Below are positions 35,157 through 45,056 of a DNA stretch of 64,000 nt, piece by piece. Location: the NCBI RefSeq assembly GCF_003130795.1, contig NZ_CP029352.1, positions 660,001 to 724,000 on the forward strand, written 5' to 3'. Source of the DNA: Azospirillum thermophilum (GTDB lineage Bacteria > Pseudomonadota > Alphaproteobacteria > Azospirillales > Azospirillaceae). Every line of letters begins with the position of its first letter. Position 1 is the stretch's first letter. The position numbers were made by a program, and so were the translations under genes. The notes below the pieces were generated by a model. That model did not search any database. It was not told where the DNA came from and was given only the letters and a program-made list of their open reading frames with translations.

Positions 35157-35226
35157 CCGGTGGAGCGGATGGGGAGGGTGGGGCCGGCCGGGGAACTCTC
35201 CGATCCCGGCCGGGGTTGGGCCGGGC

Positions 35227-36399
35227 ATGACCGAGGACGCCGATTCTCCCGACATGGACCGCCAGTTGGAGCGGATCCGCTGCTACCAGCGGATCCTGAA
35301 CGACTTCGGCCGGATCGCGTCCGAGACGAAGCGGCTCGGCCAACTGCTGCACATCGCCTGCGTGCAGAGCGCGCGCGGCATCGGGATCGGGCACACCAAG
35401 GTGATGCGCTACCGGCCGACGATGGGCGACCTGCTGATCGAGGCGGGGGTGGGGTGGAAGCCGGGGGTGGTCGGCCAGACGAAGCTGGCGATCGACGTCG
35501 CCTCGCCGCCGGGGCGGGCGTTGCAGTCCCGCCAGCCGGTGAGGATCGACGATCTGCCGAACGACCCGGACTTCCGCTGGTCCTCCGTCCTGCAGGAGCA
35601 CGGCATCGTCTCGGTCCTCAACACGCCGATCGCCGCCGACGGGATCGTCTGGGGCGTGCTGGAGGTGGACAGCGCGGTCATCCGCCATTTCGGCGAGGAC
35701 GACGTCGTCTTCCTGTCGGCGATGGCCAACATCCTCGGGCTCGCCATCCAGGGGATCCTTGCCGGGAAGCACGCCGAGGACGTCGCGGCACGGTCCCTGC
35801 GCGAGGCCGAGCGGCAGCGGATGCTGATGCGGGAACTGGTGCACCGCGACAAGAACGACTTCCAGACGATCATGTCGATCCTGATCATGCAGAAGGCCAG
35901 ATCGACGGATCCCGAGGCCGCGCGGGGTCTCGTCCACATCATGGACCGGGTTGCGGCGATCAGCATGGTGCATGACCAGCTCGCCCTGCGGCCGAACCAG
36001 CGGACGATCGACATCGCCGCCTATCTGCAGGCGCTCTGCGGCAACCTGCGCCACCGCCGCGAGGACGTCACCATCGAGACGGCGGCGGAAAGCCTGGAGC
36101 TGACCCACGAGCGGACCGTCTCGCTGGGCCTGATCACCAACGAGCTGGTGACCAACGCCATAAAGTACGCCTTTCCCGACCGCCCGGGCACGATCCGGGT
36201 CCAGTTCTCCGCCGACCGCGAGAGCGGCCAGGGCACGCTCGTCGTCGCCGACGACGGCGTCGGCATGGGATCTCCCCGACCGGGAAGCTCCGGGCTGACC
36301 CTGGTCGGCGGGCTCGCGCGGCAGATCGGCGGAACGGTCGAGCAGGTGCCGGTGGAGCGCGGAACGCGCTTCCACATCGGCTTCCTGCTCGTGAGCTGA
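35227..36399 (+). CDS. GAF-domain sensor histidine kinase (HisKA_2/HWE type)
   Basis: A 390-residue soluble kinase with a GAF domain (about residues 25-180; ends VVFLSAMANILGLAIQG), a phosphoacceptor helix and a C-terminal ATPase domain. The phosphoacceptor is His206 in ELVHRDKNDFQTIMS, a variant of the usual HRxKNxLQ H-box. The N-box is LITNELVTNAIKYAFPD, and VVADDGVGMG is the G1 box. Proteins of this type act in alphaproteobacterial general-stress and light signalling. No response regulator is adjacent. The ATG at 35227 follows GCCGGGGTTGGG with no good ribosome site, so the start is provisional. Confidence 0.85.
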   Translation: MTEDADSPDMDRQLERIRCYQRILNDFGRIASETKRLGQLLHIACVQSARGIGIGHTKVMRYRPTMGDLLIEAGVGWKPGVVGQTKLAIDVASPPGRALQSRQPVRIDDLPNDPDFRWSSVLQEHGIVSVLNTPIAADGIVWGVLEVDSAVIRHFGEDDVVFLSAMANILGLAIQGILAGKHAEDVAARSLREAERQRMLMRELVHRDKNDFQTIMSILIMQKARSTDPEAARGLVHIMDRVAAISMVHDQLALRPNQRTIDIAAYLQALCGNLRHRREDVTIETAAESLELTHERTVSLGLITNELVTNAIKYAFPDRPGTIRVQFSADRESGQGTLVVADDGVGMGSPRPGSSGLTLVGGLARQIGGTVEQVPVERGTRFHIGFLLVS

Positions 36400-36407
36400 C
36401 CGTCCGG

Positions 36408-38234
<1,827 letters not shown>

Positions 38235-38290
38235 GGAAGGGAGAACTCCTGGATGAAGGGGGCCGCGGAAATGCCGGTCCGGGGCTCAGG

Positions 38291-39652
38291 TTACGCCTTT
38301 TTCGCCTTTTCGCTCTGCTTGCGTTCGCGGAACTCGCGCGCCCAGGCGGCGTAGGCCTTCTGGGGACCGCGGGCCACGGCCAGCGCGTCGGCTTCGACGT
38401 CGCGGGTGACCACGCTGCCGGCGCCGACGATGGCGCCGTCGCCGATCTTCACCGGGGCGACCAGCGCGCTGTTGGAGCCGATGAAGGCCCCCGCCCCGAT
38501 GTCGGTGTGGTACTTGCCGAAGCCGTCATAGTTGCAGGTGATGGTGCCGGCGCCGATGTTGGCCTTCGCCCCCACCCGGGCGTCGCCGATGTAGGTCAGG
38601 TGGTTGACCTTGGCGCCCGCCTCGACCTTGGCGTTCTTGATCTCGACGAAGTTGCCGATATGGGCGTCGGGGCCGATCTCCGCCCCCGGCCGCAGCCGGG
38701 CGTAGGGGCCGATCTGGGCGCCCGTCTCGACCCGCACCTGCTCCAGATGGCAGAAGGGCTTGATCTCCACCCGGTCGCCGACCCAGACCCCGGGGCCGAA
38801 GACCACGTGCGGGCCGACCACCACGTCGCGGCCCAGCCGGGTGTCGGCGCTGAAGGTGACGCTGTCGGGGTCGATCAGCGTGGCGCCGTTGTCCATCGCC
38901 GCCTTGCGCAGGCGGCGCTGGATCAGCCGCTCCACCTCCGCCAGCTCGGCGCGGGAGTTGACGCCCACCACCTCCGCCGGCGAGGACTCGACGACCGCGC
39001 AGGCCAAGCCGCGGCTGCGGGCGATCTGCACCACGTCGGTCAGGTAGAACTCGCTCTTGGCGTTGGCGTTGCCGATGCTGTTGATCAACCCGAACATCCG
39101 GGCGCCGTCGAAGGCCATCAGCCCGGCGTTGCACAGGCCGACCCGACGCTCCTCCTCGCTGGCGTCGAGATACTCGACGATCTTCTCCAGCCCGCCGCGC
39201 GCGTTCAGGATCAGCCGGCCGTAGGCGCCGGGGTCCTCCGGACGCATGCCCAGCACGACCACCGCCGGGTCGGCGGCCTGGCGGCGGGCGGCCACCATGG
39301 CGCGCAGCGTGTCGGGCGTCACCAGCGGGGTGTCGCCGTAGAGCACGACCACGTCGCCGGTGAAGCCCTCCAGCAGCCCGAAGGCGGAGCGCACGGCGTC
39401 GGCCGTGCCGCGCTGCTCATGCTGGACCGCGGTGGGGAAGGGGGCGACGGCGGCGGCGACGTCGTCCATGCCCGGACCGACCACCACGACGACATGGTCT
39501 GGATCCAGCGCCTTCACGGCGGCCAGCACATGGCCGACCATCGGCCGCCCGGCGACGCGGTGCAGCACCTTGGGCAGGTCGGACTTCATGCGGGTGCCCT
39601 TGCCGGCGGCAAGGATCACGCAAGCAAGGGGACGATGGCTCATTCCGGACAA
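38291..39652 (-). CDS. glmU: bifunctional UDP-N-acetylglucosamine pyrophosphorylase / glucosamine-1-phosphate N-acetyltransferase
   Basis: A 453-residue enzyme with an N-terminal uridylyltransferase (ILAAGKGTRMKSDLPKVLH; YGDTPLV; GLCNAGLMAFDG). The C-terminal left-handed beta-helix acetyltransferase shows hexapeptide repeats, NFVEIKNAKV, NHLTYIGDA and GTITCNYDGF. It makes UDP-GlcNAc for peptidoglycan and LPS. The Lys-rich tail (KQSEKAKKA) is dispensable in other GlmU. It is transcribed ahead of glmS. Confidence 0.97.
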   Translation of the reverse strand: MSGMSHRPLACVILAAGKGTRMKSDLPKVLHRVAGRPMVGHVLAAVKALDPDHVVVVVGPGMDDVAAAVAPFPTAVQHEQRGTADAVRSAFGLLEGFTGDVVVLYGDTPLVTPDTLRAMVAARRQAADPAVVVLGMRPEDPGAYGRLILNARGGLEKIVEYLDASEEERRVGLCNAGLMAFDGARMFGLINSIGNANAKSEFYLTDVVQIARSRGLACAVVESSPAEVVGVNSRAELAEVERLIQRRLRKAAMDNGATLIDPDSVTFSADTRLGRDVVVGPHVVFGPGVWVGDRVEIKPFCHLEQVRVETGAQIGPYARLRPGAEIGPDAHIGNFVEIKNAKVEAGAKVNHLTYIGDARVGAKANIGAGTITCNYDGFGKYHTDIGAGAFIGSNSALVAPVKIGDGAIVGAGSVVTRDVEADALAVARGPQKAYAAWAREFRERKQSEKAKKA

Positions 39653-39792
39653 TCCTGTATCACGACTATAGGCCTGGCCAGCGACGGCGGGAGCGGCTCG
39701 CCGGCTCGCACTCGAAGGTGGGGCGACGCCTCATGCACCGCAACAACGCGCATGATGTGCCACAGTTGGAGGCGACCGCCCAAGTCAAGTTT

Positions 39793-39809
39793 TGTGTCAC
39801 GCTGACACA
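39793..39809. promoter_or_regulatory. 17-bp palindrome in the glmU/gph divergent gap
   Basis: TGTGTCA-CGC-TGACACA is a perfect inverted repeat 98 nt before the gph start and 141 nt before glmU. It is symmetric enough for a dimeric regulator, but I cannot name the protein. Confidence 0.45.
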
Positions 39810-39906
39810 GTCCGGCGGTGTCTCCGGCCCGCGGCGGCTGCTTCTCCGGACGGGGCATGGCGTCCGCCGGGGGTGCGTGCTATGCCAGCCGGCATCTTCC
39901 GTCACC

Positions 39907-40605
39907 ATGACCGGCCCAGCGATGACCTTTCCCTTCTCCGCGCTCGTCTTCGACCTCGACGGCACCCTGATCGACAGCGCGCCGGACATGACGCGCGTCC
40001 TCAACCGCATGCTCGGCGAATTCGGACGCCCGGCGGTGACCGAGGCGCAGGTGCGCGGCATGGTCGGCGACGGCTCCGCCAATCTGGTGCGCCAGGCCTT
40101 CGCGGCGACCGGCGCGCCGCTGGAGGGGGAGGCGCTGCAGCCTGCGCTGTCGCGCTATCTCGACCTCTACTTCGAGGACGACCAGCCCTCCACCCTCTAT
40201 CCCGGCGTGGCGGAGACGCTGGCGCACCTCGCCGACCGCGGCGTGCATCTCGGCCTGTGCACCAACAAGCCGGAGCGGATCAGCCGCAAGCTGCTGGGGC
40301 TGCTGGGATTGGCCCCGCTGTTCGGTGCGGTGGCGGGCGGCGACACGCTGCCGGTCAAGAAGCCCGACGGCCGCCACCTCTCCTGGGTGCTGGAGCGGCT
40401 GGGCGAGGATCCGGCGTCCCCGCGCGCCGCCATGGTCGGCGACAACGGCAACGACGTGAAGGCCGCCCGCGCGGCCGGCATTCCGGTGGTCGCCATGAGC
40501 TATGGCTATCCCCGCATGCCGGTCGCCGACCTCGGCGCCGATCTCGTCCTCGACCATTTCGCCGATCTGCCGGCGGCGCTGGAGTCCGTCGCGTCCCGCC
40601 GATAG
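39907..40605 (+). CDS. gph: phosphoglycolate phosphatase (HAD superfamily)
   Basis: A 232-residue HAD phosphatase. Motif I is VFDLDGTLIDSAPDM with both catalytic Asp residues, motif II LCTNKP, motif III Lys in PVKKPDGRH and motif IV AAMVGDNGNDVKAARAAG. This matches Gph/CbbZ, which removes 2-phosphoglycolate, although related HAD substrates are possible. ATGs at 39907 and 39922 both fit; the frame extends upstream without homology. It is divergent from glmU. Confidence 0.88.
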   Translation: MTGPAMTFPFSALVFDLDGTLIDSAPDMTRVLNRMLGEFGRPAVTEAQVRGMVGDGSANLVRQAFAATGAPLEGEALQPALSRYLDLYFEDDQPSTLYPGVAETLAHLADRGVHLGLCTNKPERISRKLLGLLGLAPLFGAVAGGDTLPVKKPDGRHLSWVLERLGEDPASPRAAMVGDNGNDVKAARAAGIPVVAMSYGYPRMPVADLGADLVLDHFADLPAALESVASRR

Positions 40606-40611
40606 ACACCA

Positions 40612-40666
40612 CGGGATACTATCCCGGTGCTATCCCGTTGGCGAGACCCGCTATCCCTCGGGATAG
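40612..40666. promoter_or_regulatory. repeated GGGATA/TATCCC palindromes upstream of a small gene
   Basis: CGGGATA-C-TATCCCG (40612-40626) and CTATCCC-TC-GGGATAG (40651-40666) are perfect inverted repeats. Half-sites CTATCCC and CTATCC lie at 40630-40636 and 40706-40711. This repetition of one word in about 100 nt looks like an operator array for a small dimeric repressor. Confidence 0.5.
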
Positions 40667-40709
40667 GGGACGGGGAGGTGCCTTCTCCGTAATATAGTCT
40701 CTGAACTAT

Positions 40710-40740
40710 CCACCCGCCGGGGTCCGCTTCGGCGGGTGGG
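40710..40740 (+). other. leader hairpin before the 73-aa gene
   Basis: CCACCCGCCG pairs perfectly with CGGCGGGTGG around an 11-nt loop, ending 6 nt before the ribosome site of the gene at 40760. No T-run follows, so it is more likely a 5' leader structure than a terminator. Confidence 0.5.
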
Positions 40741-40759
40741 AAGAGAAGGAGAGGCACCC

Positions 40760-40981
40760 ATGGCCGGAACAATGGCTCAGATCATCCGGCTTGGCGGGGT
40801 GGACGGCTTTGCCGCCATGCTGAACGGGGCCCTGCTCGAAATCGGCACCCGCTGCCTGTGGCCGACGGCGGAAGCGCTGCGCCACGATGCCGAACGGGAG
40901 GGCGTCGCGACCTCCCCCTACGTCATCGACACCCGCCCGGTCCTGTCGCGCCCGGTCATTGCCCGGCGGGCGGCGGCGTAG
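40760..40981 (+). CDS. small protein of unknown function (73 aa)
   Basis: Begins MAGTMAQIIRLGGVDGFAAM with an AGAAGGAGAGG ribosome site 6 nt before the ATG. It is soluble, with no cysteine-rich motif and only one Cys. I do not recognise it. Its leader holds a strong hairpin and an array of GGGATA palindromes, so it appears to be tightly regulated. It overlaps the convergent DUF3108 gene by 26 nt. Confidence 0.6.
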   Translation: MAGTMAQIIRLGGVDGFAAMLNGALLEIGTRCLWPTAEALRHDAEREGVATSPYVIDTRPVLSRPVIARRAAA

Positions 40982-41852
40982 GCGATCCGTTGATCGCCAC
41001 CAGGTGGATGACGACGGCGCCGAGCGCGCTGTCGGTTTCCACCCGGACGGGGATCGGCGGCGCGCCGGCCACCACCGGCGCGATCCACAGATCGACCGGC
41101 GGCCGGTCATCCGCCATCGCGCCGTCGCGACCGTCGTCGCGTTTCCAGAACATGGTGGTCGGCGGCCGCGGGCTGTAGCCGGCCACCGGCGTATAGGTGA
41201 CCCGGCATTCCCGGGCGGGGCCGGCGAAGATCGAGTAGCGCGACGCCGAGACCGTCCGCATGCCGGAATCCCGCATCGTCATGTCGTAGCGGCGGCGCCC
41301 GTCATAGACCGGCACCGTCCGGGTGCAGCCGTTGCCCCGGCTGGTCGCCACCAGCGCGCTCAGGACTCCGCTCAGCGGATCGACGGTGGCCCGCCGCAGA
41401 TCCTCCGGCACCGCAGGCCGGTCCTCCTCTTCCGGCGGCGGCTCCACCGCCGCGGCGACCGTGCCCCGCCCGTCATAGGTGAGGGTGACGTTGCGCGGCT
41501 TGCCGCGGAAGAGGCTGGTCTGGGTGTGGCGGACCGGCGCCAGCGCCTCGCCCGTCACCGCGCCGGTGCTGTGCGACCGGGTCTGCCAGGGGAACAGCCG
41601 CCCGAGGAAGCCGCCGGTCTCCGCCCGCACCTCCACATCGTAGCTGCGGTCGGTGAGGGTCAGCACCGCCTGCGCCTCCAGCACCGACACGCCGCCGACA
41701 TGGATGCGGTAGGTCGCATTGAGCGGTGCGGCGAGTGCCGGGGCGCCGGCCGCGGCGAGGATCAGGCCCGGCAAAGCGGCGGTGCGGAGTGCGGCGAGGC
41801 TGGTCACGGGGGCGCTCCAACGGGTTCGGGACGGTGGCGGAAAATCTTTCAT
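40956..41852 (-). CDS. DUF3108 domain-containing exported protein
   Basis: A 298-residue protein with a signal peptide (hydrophobic LPGLILAAAGAPALAAP about residues 28-44) and a DUF3108 beta-rich domain. Characteristic parts are ATYRIHVGGVSVLEAQ, SYDVEVRAETGGFLGRLFPW, DPLSGVLSALVA and TVPVYDGRRRYDM. DUF3108 proteins are periplasmic or outer-membrane-associated in alphaproteobacteria, with unknown function. The ATG at 41852 was chosen because the upstream 19 residues look non-coding. Confidence 0.82.
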   Translation of the reverse strand: MKDFPPPSRTRWSAPVTSLAALRTAALPGLILAAAGAPALAAPLNATYRIHVGGVSVLEAQAVLTLTDRSYDVEVRAETGGFLGRLFPWQTRSHSTGAVTGEALAPVRHTQTSLFRGKPRNVTLTYDGRGTVAAAVEPPPEEEDRPAVPEDLRRATVDPLSGVLSALVATSRGNGCTRTVPVYDGRRRYDMTMRDSGMRTVSASRYSIFAGPARECRVTYTPVAGYSPRPPTTMFWKRDDGRDGAMADDRPPVDLWIAPVVAGAPPIPVRVETDSALGAVVIHLVAINGSPTPPPAGQ

Positions 41853-41870
41853 ATAATGCGCATCTCGCGC

Positions 41871-41899
41871 TTGACAGCGGCAGGGCAAGGCCTTAGAAA
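41871..41899 (+). promoter_or_regulatory. predicted promoter of the tRNA-Val gene
   Basis: TTGACA (41871-41876) and TAGAAA (41894-41899) are spaced by 17 nt, ending 87 nt before the tRNA. Consensus -35 in a stable-RNA setting makes this credible. Confidence 0.6.
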
Positions 41900-41986
41900 C
41901 CCGCCTCACCGCAGCGCCGGGCGGCGGACGGACCGGAAAAACGGTCCAGACGCAGGAACGGTGCTCCGAAACGGGTTTTCCGGTTC

Positions 41987-42061
41987 GGGCGCGTAGCTCA
42001 GCGGGAGAGCATTCGCTTCACACGCGAAGGGTCACAGGTTCAATCCCTGTCGCGCCCACCA
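41987..42061 (+). tRNA. tRNA-Val (anticodon CAC)
   Basis: Full cloverleaf by eye: acceptor GGGCGCG pairs with CGCGCCC, D-arm GCTC-AGCGGGA-GAGC, anticodon arm TTCGC-TTCACAC-GCGAA with CAC, T-arm ACAGG-TTCAATC-CCTGT. The discriminator A and CCA are encoded. CAC reads GUG valine codons, common in GC-rich genomes. Confidence 0.97.
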
Positions 42062-42073
42062 TATCGAAGAAGG

Positions 42074-42101
42074 CTCCGGGCCCCGTGTCCGGGGCCTTTT
42101 T
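42074..42101 (+). terminator. rho-independent terminator of tRNA-Val
   Basis: GGCCCCG-TGTC-CGGGGCC followed by TTTTT, 18 nt after the tRNA. The group II intron starts 5 nt beyond its stem-loop T-run. Confidence 0.9.
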
Positions 42102-42105
42102 CCAT

Positions 42106-43579
42106 GTGCGCCCAGCATGGGCGCGTTCTTGAGGGTGTAAGTCCCTCCGTAAGCTGGTCACGGCGAACGAAGAGAAGCGCAACTGCGGAAGGGCAACCGA
42201 CCGTGGGAAGGAAGCGTGGATCGCAGCTGCGGGCCGATGAACAAGAACCGGATATGAGGCGGTGCCGACCAGGGCGAGCGGGCATGGAACCGCGAAGCTC
42301 TTGTGACCAAGGGTCGGTGGCGTAAATCCGGCGGTCGTGCAGCGAAGGAACGCGTTCTTACCTGGGGAGATCCCGCCTTGCGCCTGAAAGGGCGACGGCG
42401 TCGAGCCGGAGCGGGAAGTCAGCAGAGGCCATAGTAGGCGAGGCGCGAGCCGGACCGAAGGGCCGAACGAGGGAGAATGGAGTCCACCCGACGATGCGTG
42501 AGGCCATGCGTCAGATGCCGGAGTGCTGCAAGTTCTCCAGCCGATCCTCGATCCCGGCTTCAGCGACCACAGTTACGGCTTCCGTCCCGGCCGGAGTGCG
42601 CACGACGCCGTCCTTGCGGCGCAAAGCTTCGTGCAGTCCGGCCGGCGGATCGTCGTGGATGTGGACCTGGAGAAGTTCTTCGACCGGATCGACCATGACC
42701 TTCCGATCGACCGTCTGTCCAAGAGGGTCCCGGACCCGGCCATCATCCGGCTGGTGCGGGCCTACCTGGATGCCGGCGTCATGGAGGACGATGGGGCGGT
42801 CGCACGGCGTCGGACGGGTTCCCCGCAAGGGGGACCGCTGTCGCCGCTGCTGGCCAATCTGATCCTGGACGAGGTGGACAAGGAACTGGAACGCCGGGGC
42901 CATGCCTTCTGCCGCTACGCCGACGACTGCAACGTCCATGTGCGGTCGCGTCGGGCGGGAGAGCGGGTGATGGCCCTGCTGCGGCGCCTCCATGGCCGGT
43001 TGCACCTGACGGTGAACGAAGCCAAGAGCGCCGTGGCCCCCGTCTTCGGCCGCAAATTCCTCGGCTATGCCTTCTGGGCCGGACCGAAGGGAGAGGTCAG
43101 GCGGAGGGTCGCCGACAAGGCGATCACGGCGTTCAAGGACCACATCCGCGACCTGACGCCCCGGCTGACGGGACGGTCGATGGCCGCGGTGGTGGCGAGG
43201 CTGCGCGATTTCCTGCTGGGCTGGAAAGCCTACTTCCGACTGGCGCAAACTCCAAAGGTCCGGCGAACGCTGGACGAATGGATACGCCACCGGCTGCGGG
43301 CCATTCAGCTCAAGCAGTGGAAGCGGGGGAAGACCATCTTCCGGGAACTGACGGCCAGAGGGGCCAAGCCCGCCGTCGCCCAACAAATCGCGGCCAATGG
43401 CCGACCCTGGTGGGGCAACAGCGGCAAGCTTCTCAATGCAGTCCTCACGATCAAATGGGCAGACCAACTCGGACTGCCCAGGCTCGCATGACCTCAATCC
43501 CCCGAACCGCCCGGTGCGGACCCGCATGCCGGGTGGTGTGGCAGGGGGGCGACCTTCTCGGGTCGCCCCCTATGCCGAT
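42106..43579 (+). mobile_element. group II intron, probably class C, with an internally deleted reverse transcriptase gene
   Basis: The 5' boundary is GTGCGCCCAGCATGGGCG, immediately after the tRNA terminator. The 3' end has a domain V (ACCGCCCGG ... CCGGGTGGT, with the CGC triad seen in class C) near 43505-43538. A domain VI stem GGGGGCGACC/GGGTCGCCCCC follows, ending near CTATGCCGAT. Class C introns insert downstream of terminators, which fits. The RT has no endonuclease domain. The coding region lacks about 100 codons, so the copy should not move by itself. Exact ends are by analogy. Confidence 0.8.
42523..43491 (+). pseudogene. group II intron reverse transcriptase/maturase, N-terminally truncated
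   Basis: The frame from GTG 42523 gives 322 residues. It holds the central RT motifs SDHSYGFRPGRSAHDAV, VVDVDLEKFFDRIDHD, TGSPQGGPLSPLLANLIL and CRYADDCNVHV (catalytic YADD), then the maturase X domain ending WGNSGKLLNAVL. Missing are the RT0-RT2 region and the usual LIQQAxLQVLQP lead-in. A typical RT start (ATG 42494, MREAMRQMPE) remains 29 nt upstream in another frame. This shows an internal deletion fused around 42523. Confidence 0.85.
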
Positions 43580-43704
43580 TCCGGCGCGGCCGTCCCGTGA
43601 TTTTCGCAGCCGCGAAGCCATGGATTGATACAGATCAGCTACGCTGGCCGCCGCGATGGATTAGAGCTTATGGTCTATTCCACCGCTCGATGGACCACGC
43701 CCCC

Positions 43705-43869
43705 ATGGAAGATTCGCGCATCACTCTCCTCGCCCTCGGCCTGCTCGTCGTCGTGCTGGTCGTCCTGATCGGCTCCCTGGTCATCAGCCCGGTGGTGACG
43801 GTCGCGCTCGTGGCGCTCGGCGCCTGGCTGAATCTCGGCTACCTCGTCGCGATCACGCTGAAGCGCTGA
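43705..43869 (+). CDS. small membrane protein (54 aa)
   Basis: From ATG 43705 (or 43690) it encodes MEDSRITLLALGLLVVVLVV then a second hydrophobic segment ending LVAITLKR, so two membrane helices. There is no clear ribosome site and no known family. It lies between the intron and panC. The frame is GC-biased as in real genes here. The 43580-43689 stretch before it is featureless. Confidence 0.45.
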   Translation: MEDSRITLLALGLLVVVLVVLIGSLVISPVVTVALVALGAWLNLGYLVAITLKR

Positions 43870-44027
43870 CCCCGGACCGTTGCGGCAGGGTGGGAGCAGC
43901 CGGCCCTGCCGCTCCGGTGGAAATGATCCGTCTCCGGCGAAGCTCCGCTGGACAGGACCGGTCCGGCAGTTTATTGCAGCGCCCAATTCGACGTTCGTGC
44001 GATTTCGCCATTCGTGGAGGACACGCG

Positions 44028-44930
44028 ATGCCGACCGAGGGGGCTGCCCAGACCGAAACTCTGCCCGGCGCGCGTCCGGCCCTGCCGGTCGTCCGGACCG
44101 TCGGGGATCTGCGGGCGCAAGTCTCCGCCTGGCATGCGGCCGGAAAGACCGTGGCGCTGGTCCCGACCATGGGCGCGCTGCACGAGGGGCATCTGGCGCT
44201 GGTGCGCCGGGGCCGCGAACTGGCCGACCATGTGGTGGCCAGCGTCTTCGTGAACCCCACCCAGTTCGCCCCGCACGAGGATTTCGACAAGTATCCCCGC
44301 GACGAGGCGGGCGACGCGGCCAAGCTGGCCTCGGCCGGCTGCGACCTGCTCTATGCCCCGACGGTGCGCAGCATGTATCCGGAGGGATTCGCCACCTCCA
44401 TCAGCGTCGGCGGTCCGTCCCAGGGGCTCTGCGGCTTCTTCCGGCCCCAGATGTTCGGCGGCGTCGCGCTGGTGGTGAGCAAGCTGTTCCTGCAGGCCCA
44501 GCCGGACATCGCCATCTTCGGCGAAAAGGACTATCAGCAGCTCCTCGTCATCCGCCGCTTCGTCCGCGACCTCGACATCCCCGTCCGGGTGGAGGGGCTG
44601 CCGACGGTGCGCGAGGCGGACGGGCTCGCGCTGTCCTCGCGCAACGCCTATCTCAGCCGCGAGGAGCGGGAGCGGGCGCCCCAGCTCCATGTCGCGCTGG
44701 TCGAGGCCGCCGCCCAGATCGCCCGCGGGGTCGAGCTGGGCATCGCGCTGGACGCGGCGCGCATGCGCATCGCCGCCGCCGGCTTCAGCAGCATCGATTA
44801 CGTCGAACTGCGCGACGCCGAGACGCTGGAGCCGGTGGACTCCCTCACCCGTCCGGCCCGCCTGCTGGCCGCCGCCTGGCTGGGCAAGGCCCGGCTGATC
44901 GACAACGTGCCGGTTCCGCCCACGGCCTGA
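44028..44930 (+). CDS. panC: pantothenate synthetase
   Basis: A 300-residue enzyme joining pantoate and beta-alanine. Motifs: VPTMGALHEGHLALV (HIGH-like), SVFVNPTQFAPHEDFDKYPR, VVSKLFLQAQPDIAIFGEKD YQQL (KDYQQ) and LALSSRNAYLS (KMSKS-like). The ATG at 44028 has GGAGG eight nt upstream; the open frame before it is not homologous. A 20-bp tandem duplication covers its last codons and stop. Confidence 0.95.
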   Translation: MPTEGAAQTETLPGARPALPVVRTVGDLRAQVSAWHAAGKTVALVPTMGALHEGHLALVRRGRELADHVVASVFVNPTQFAPHEDFDKYPRDEAGDAAKLASAGCDLLYAPTVRSMYPEGFATSISVGGPSQGLCGFFRPQMFGGVALVVSKLFLQAQPDIAIFGEKDYQQLLVIRRFVRDLDIPVRVEGLPTVREADGLALSSRNAYLSREERERAPQLHVALVEAAAQIARGVELGIALDAARMRIAAAGFSSIDYVELRDAETLEPVDSLTRPARLLAAAWLGKARLIDNVPVPPTA

Positions 44931-44951
44931 AGGTTCCGCCCACGGCCTGAA
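44912..44951 (+). repeat. tandem duplication of 20 bp at the panC 3' end
   Basis: Two exact copies of GGTTCCGCCCACGGCCTGAA lie end to end. The first contains the panC stop codon, so the second is untranslated. Confidence 0.95.
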
Positions 44952-45056
44952 GGGCCACAGGGACCGGGTCGCCATTCGGTTTGACGCTCCGGCCGCATTT
45001 GCCTTAACTTGTCGGCAGATCTGGCCGCGGCCCCGGACCGGGGCGGAAAGGACCCC

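Noticed and set aside
36400..36407. Possible glmS ribozyme
   Set aside because: The ribozyme lies in the 5' leader of glmS in Gram-positive bacteria. Here the leader is only 56 nt after glmU and shows no ribozyme core.
42494..42862. A 122-codon frame inside the group II intron
   Set aside because: Only its first ten codons are the true RT start; after the deletion junction it reads the RT gene in the wrong frame.
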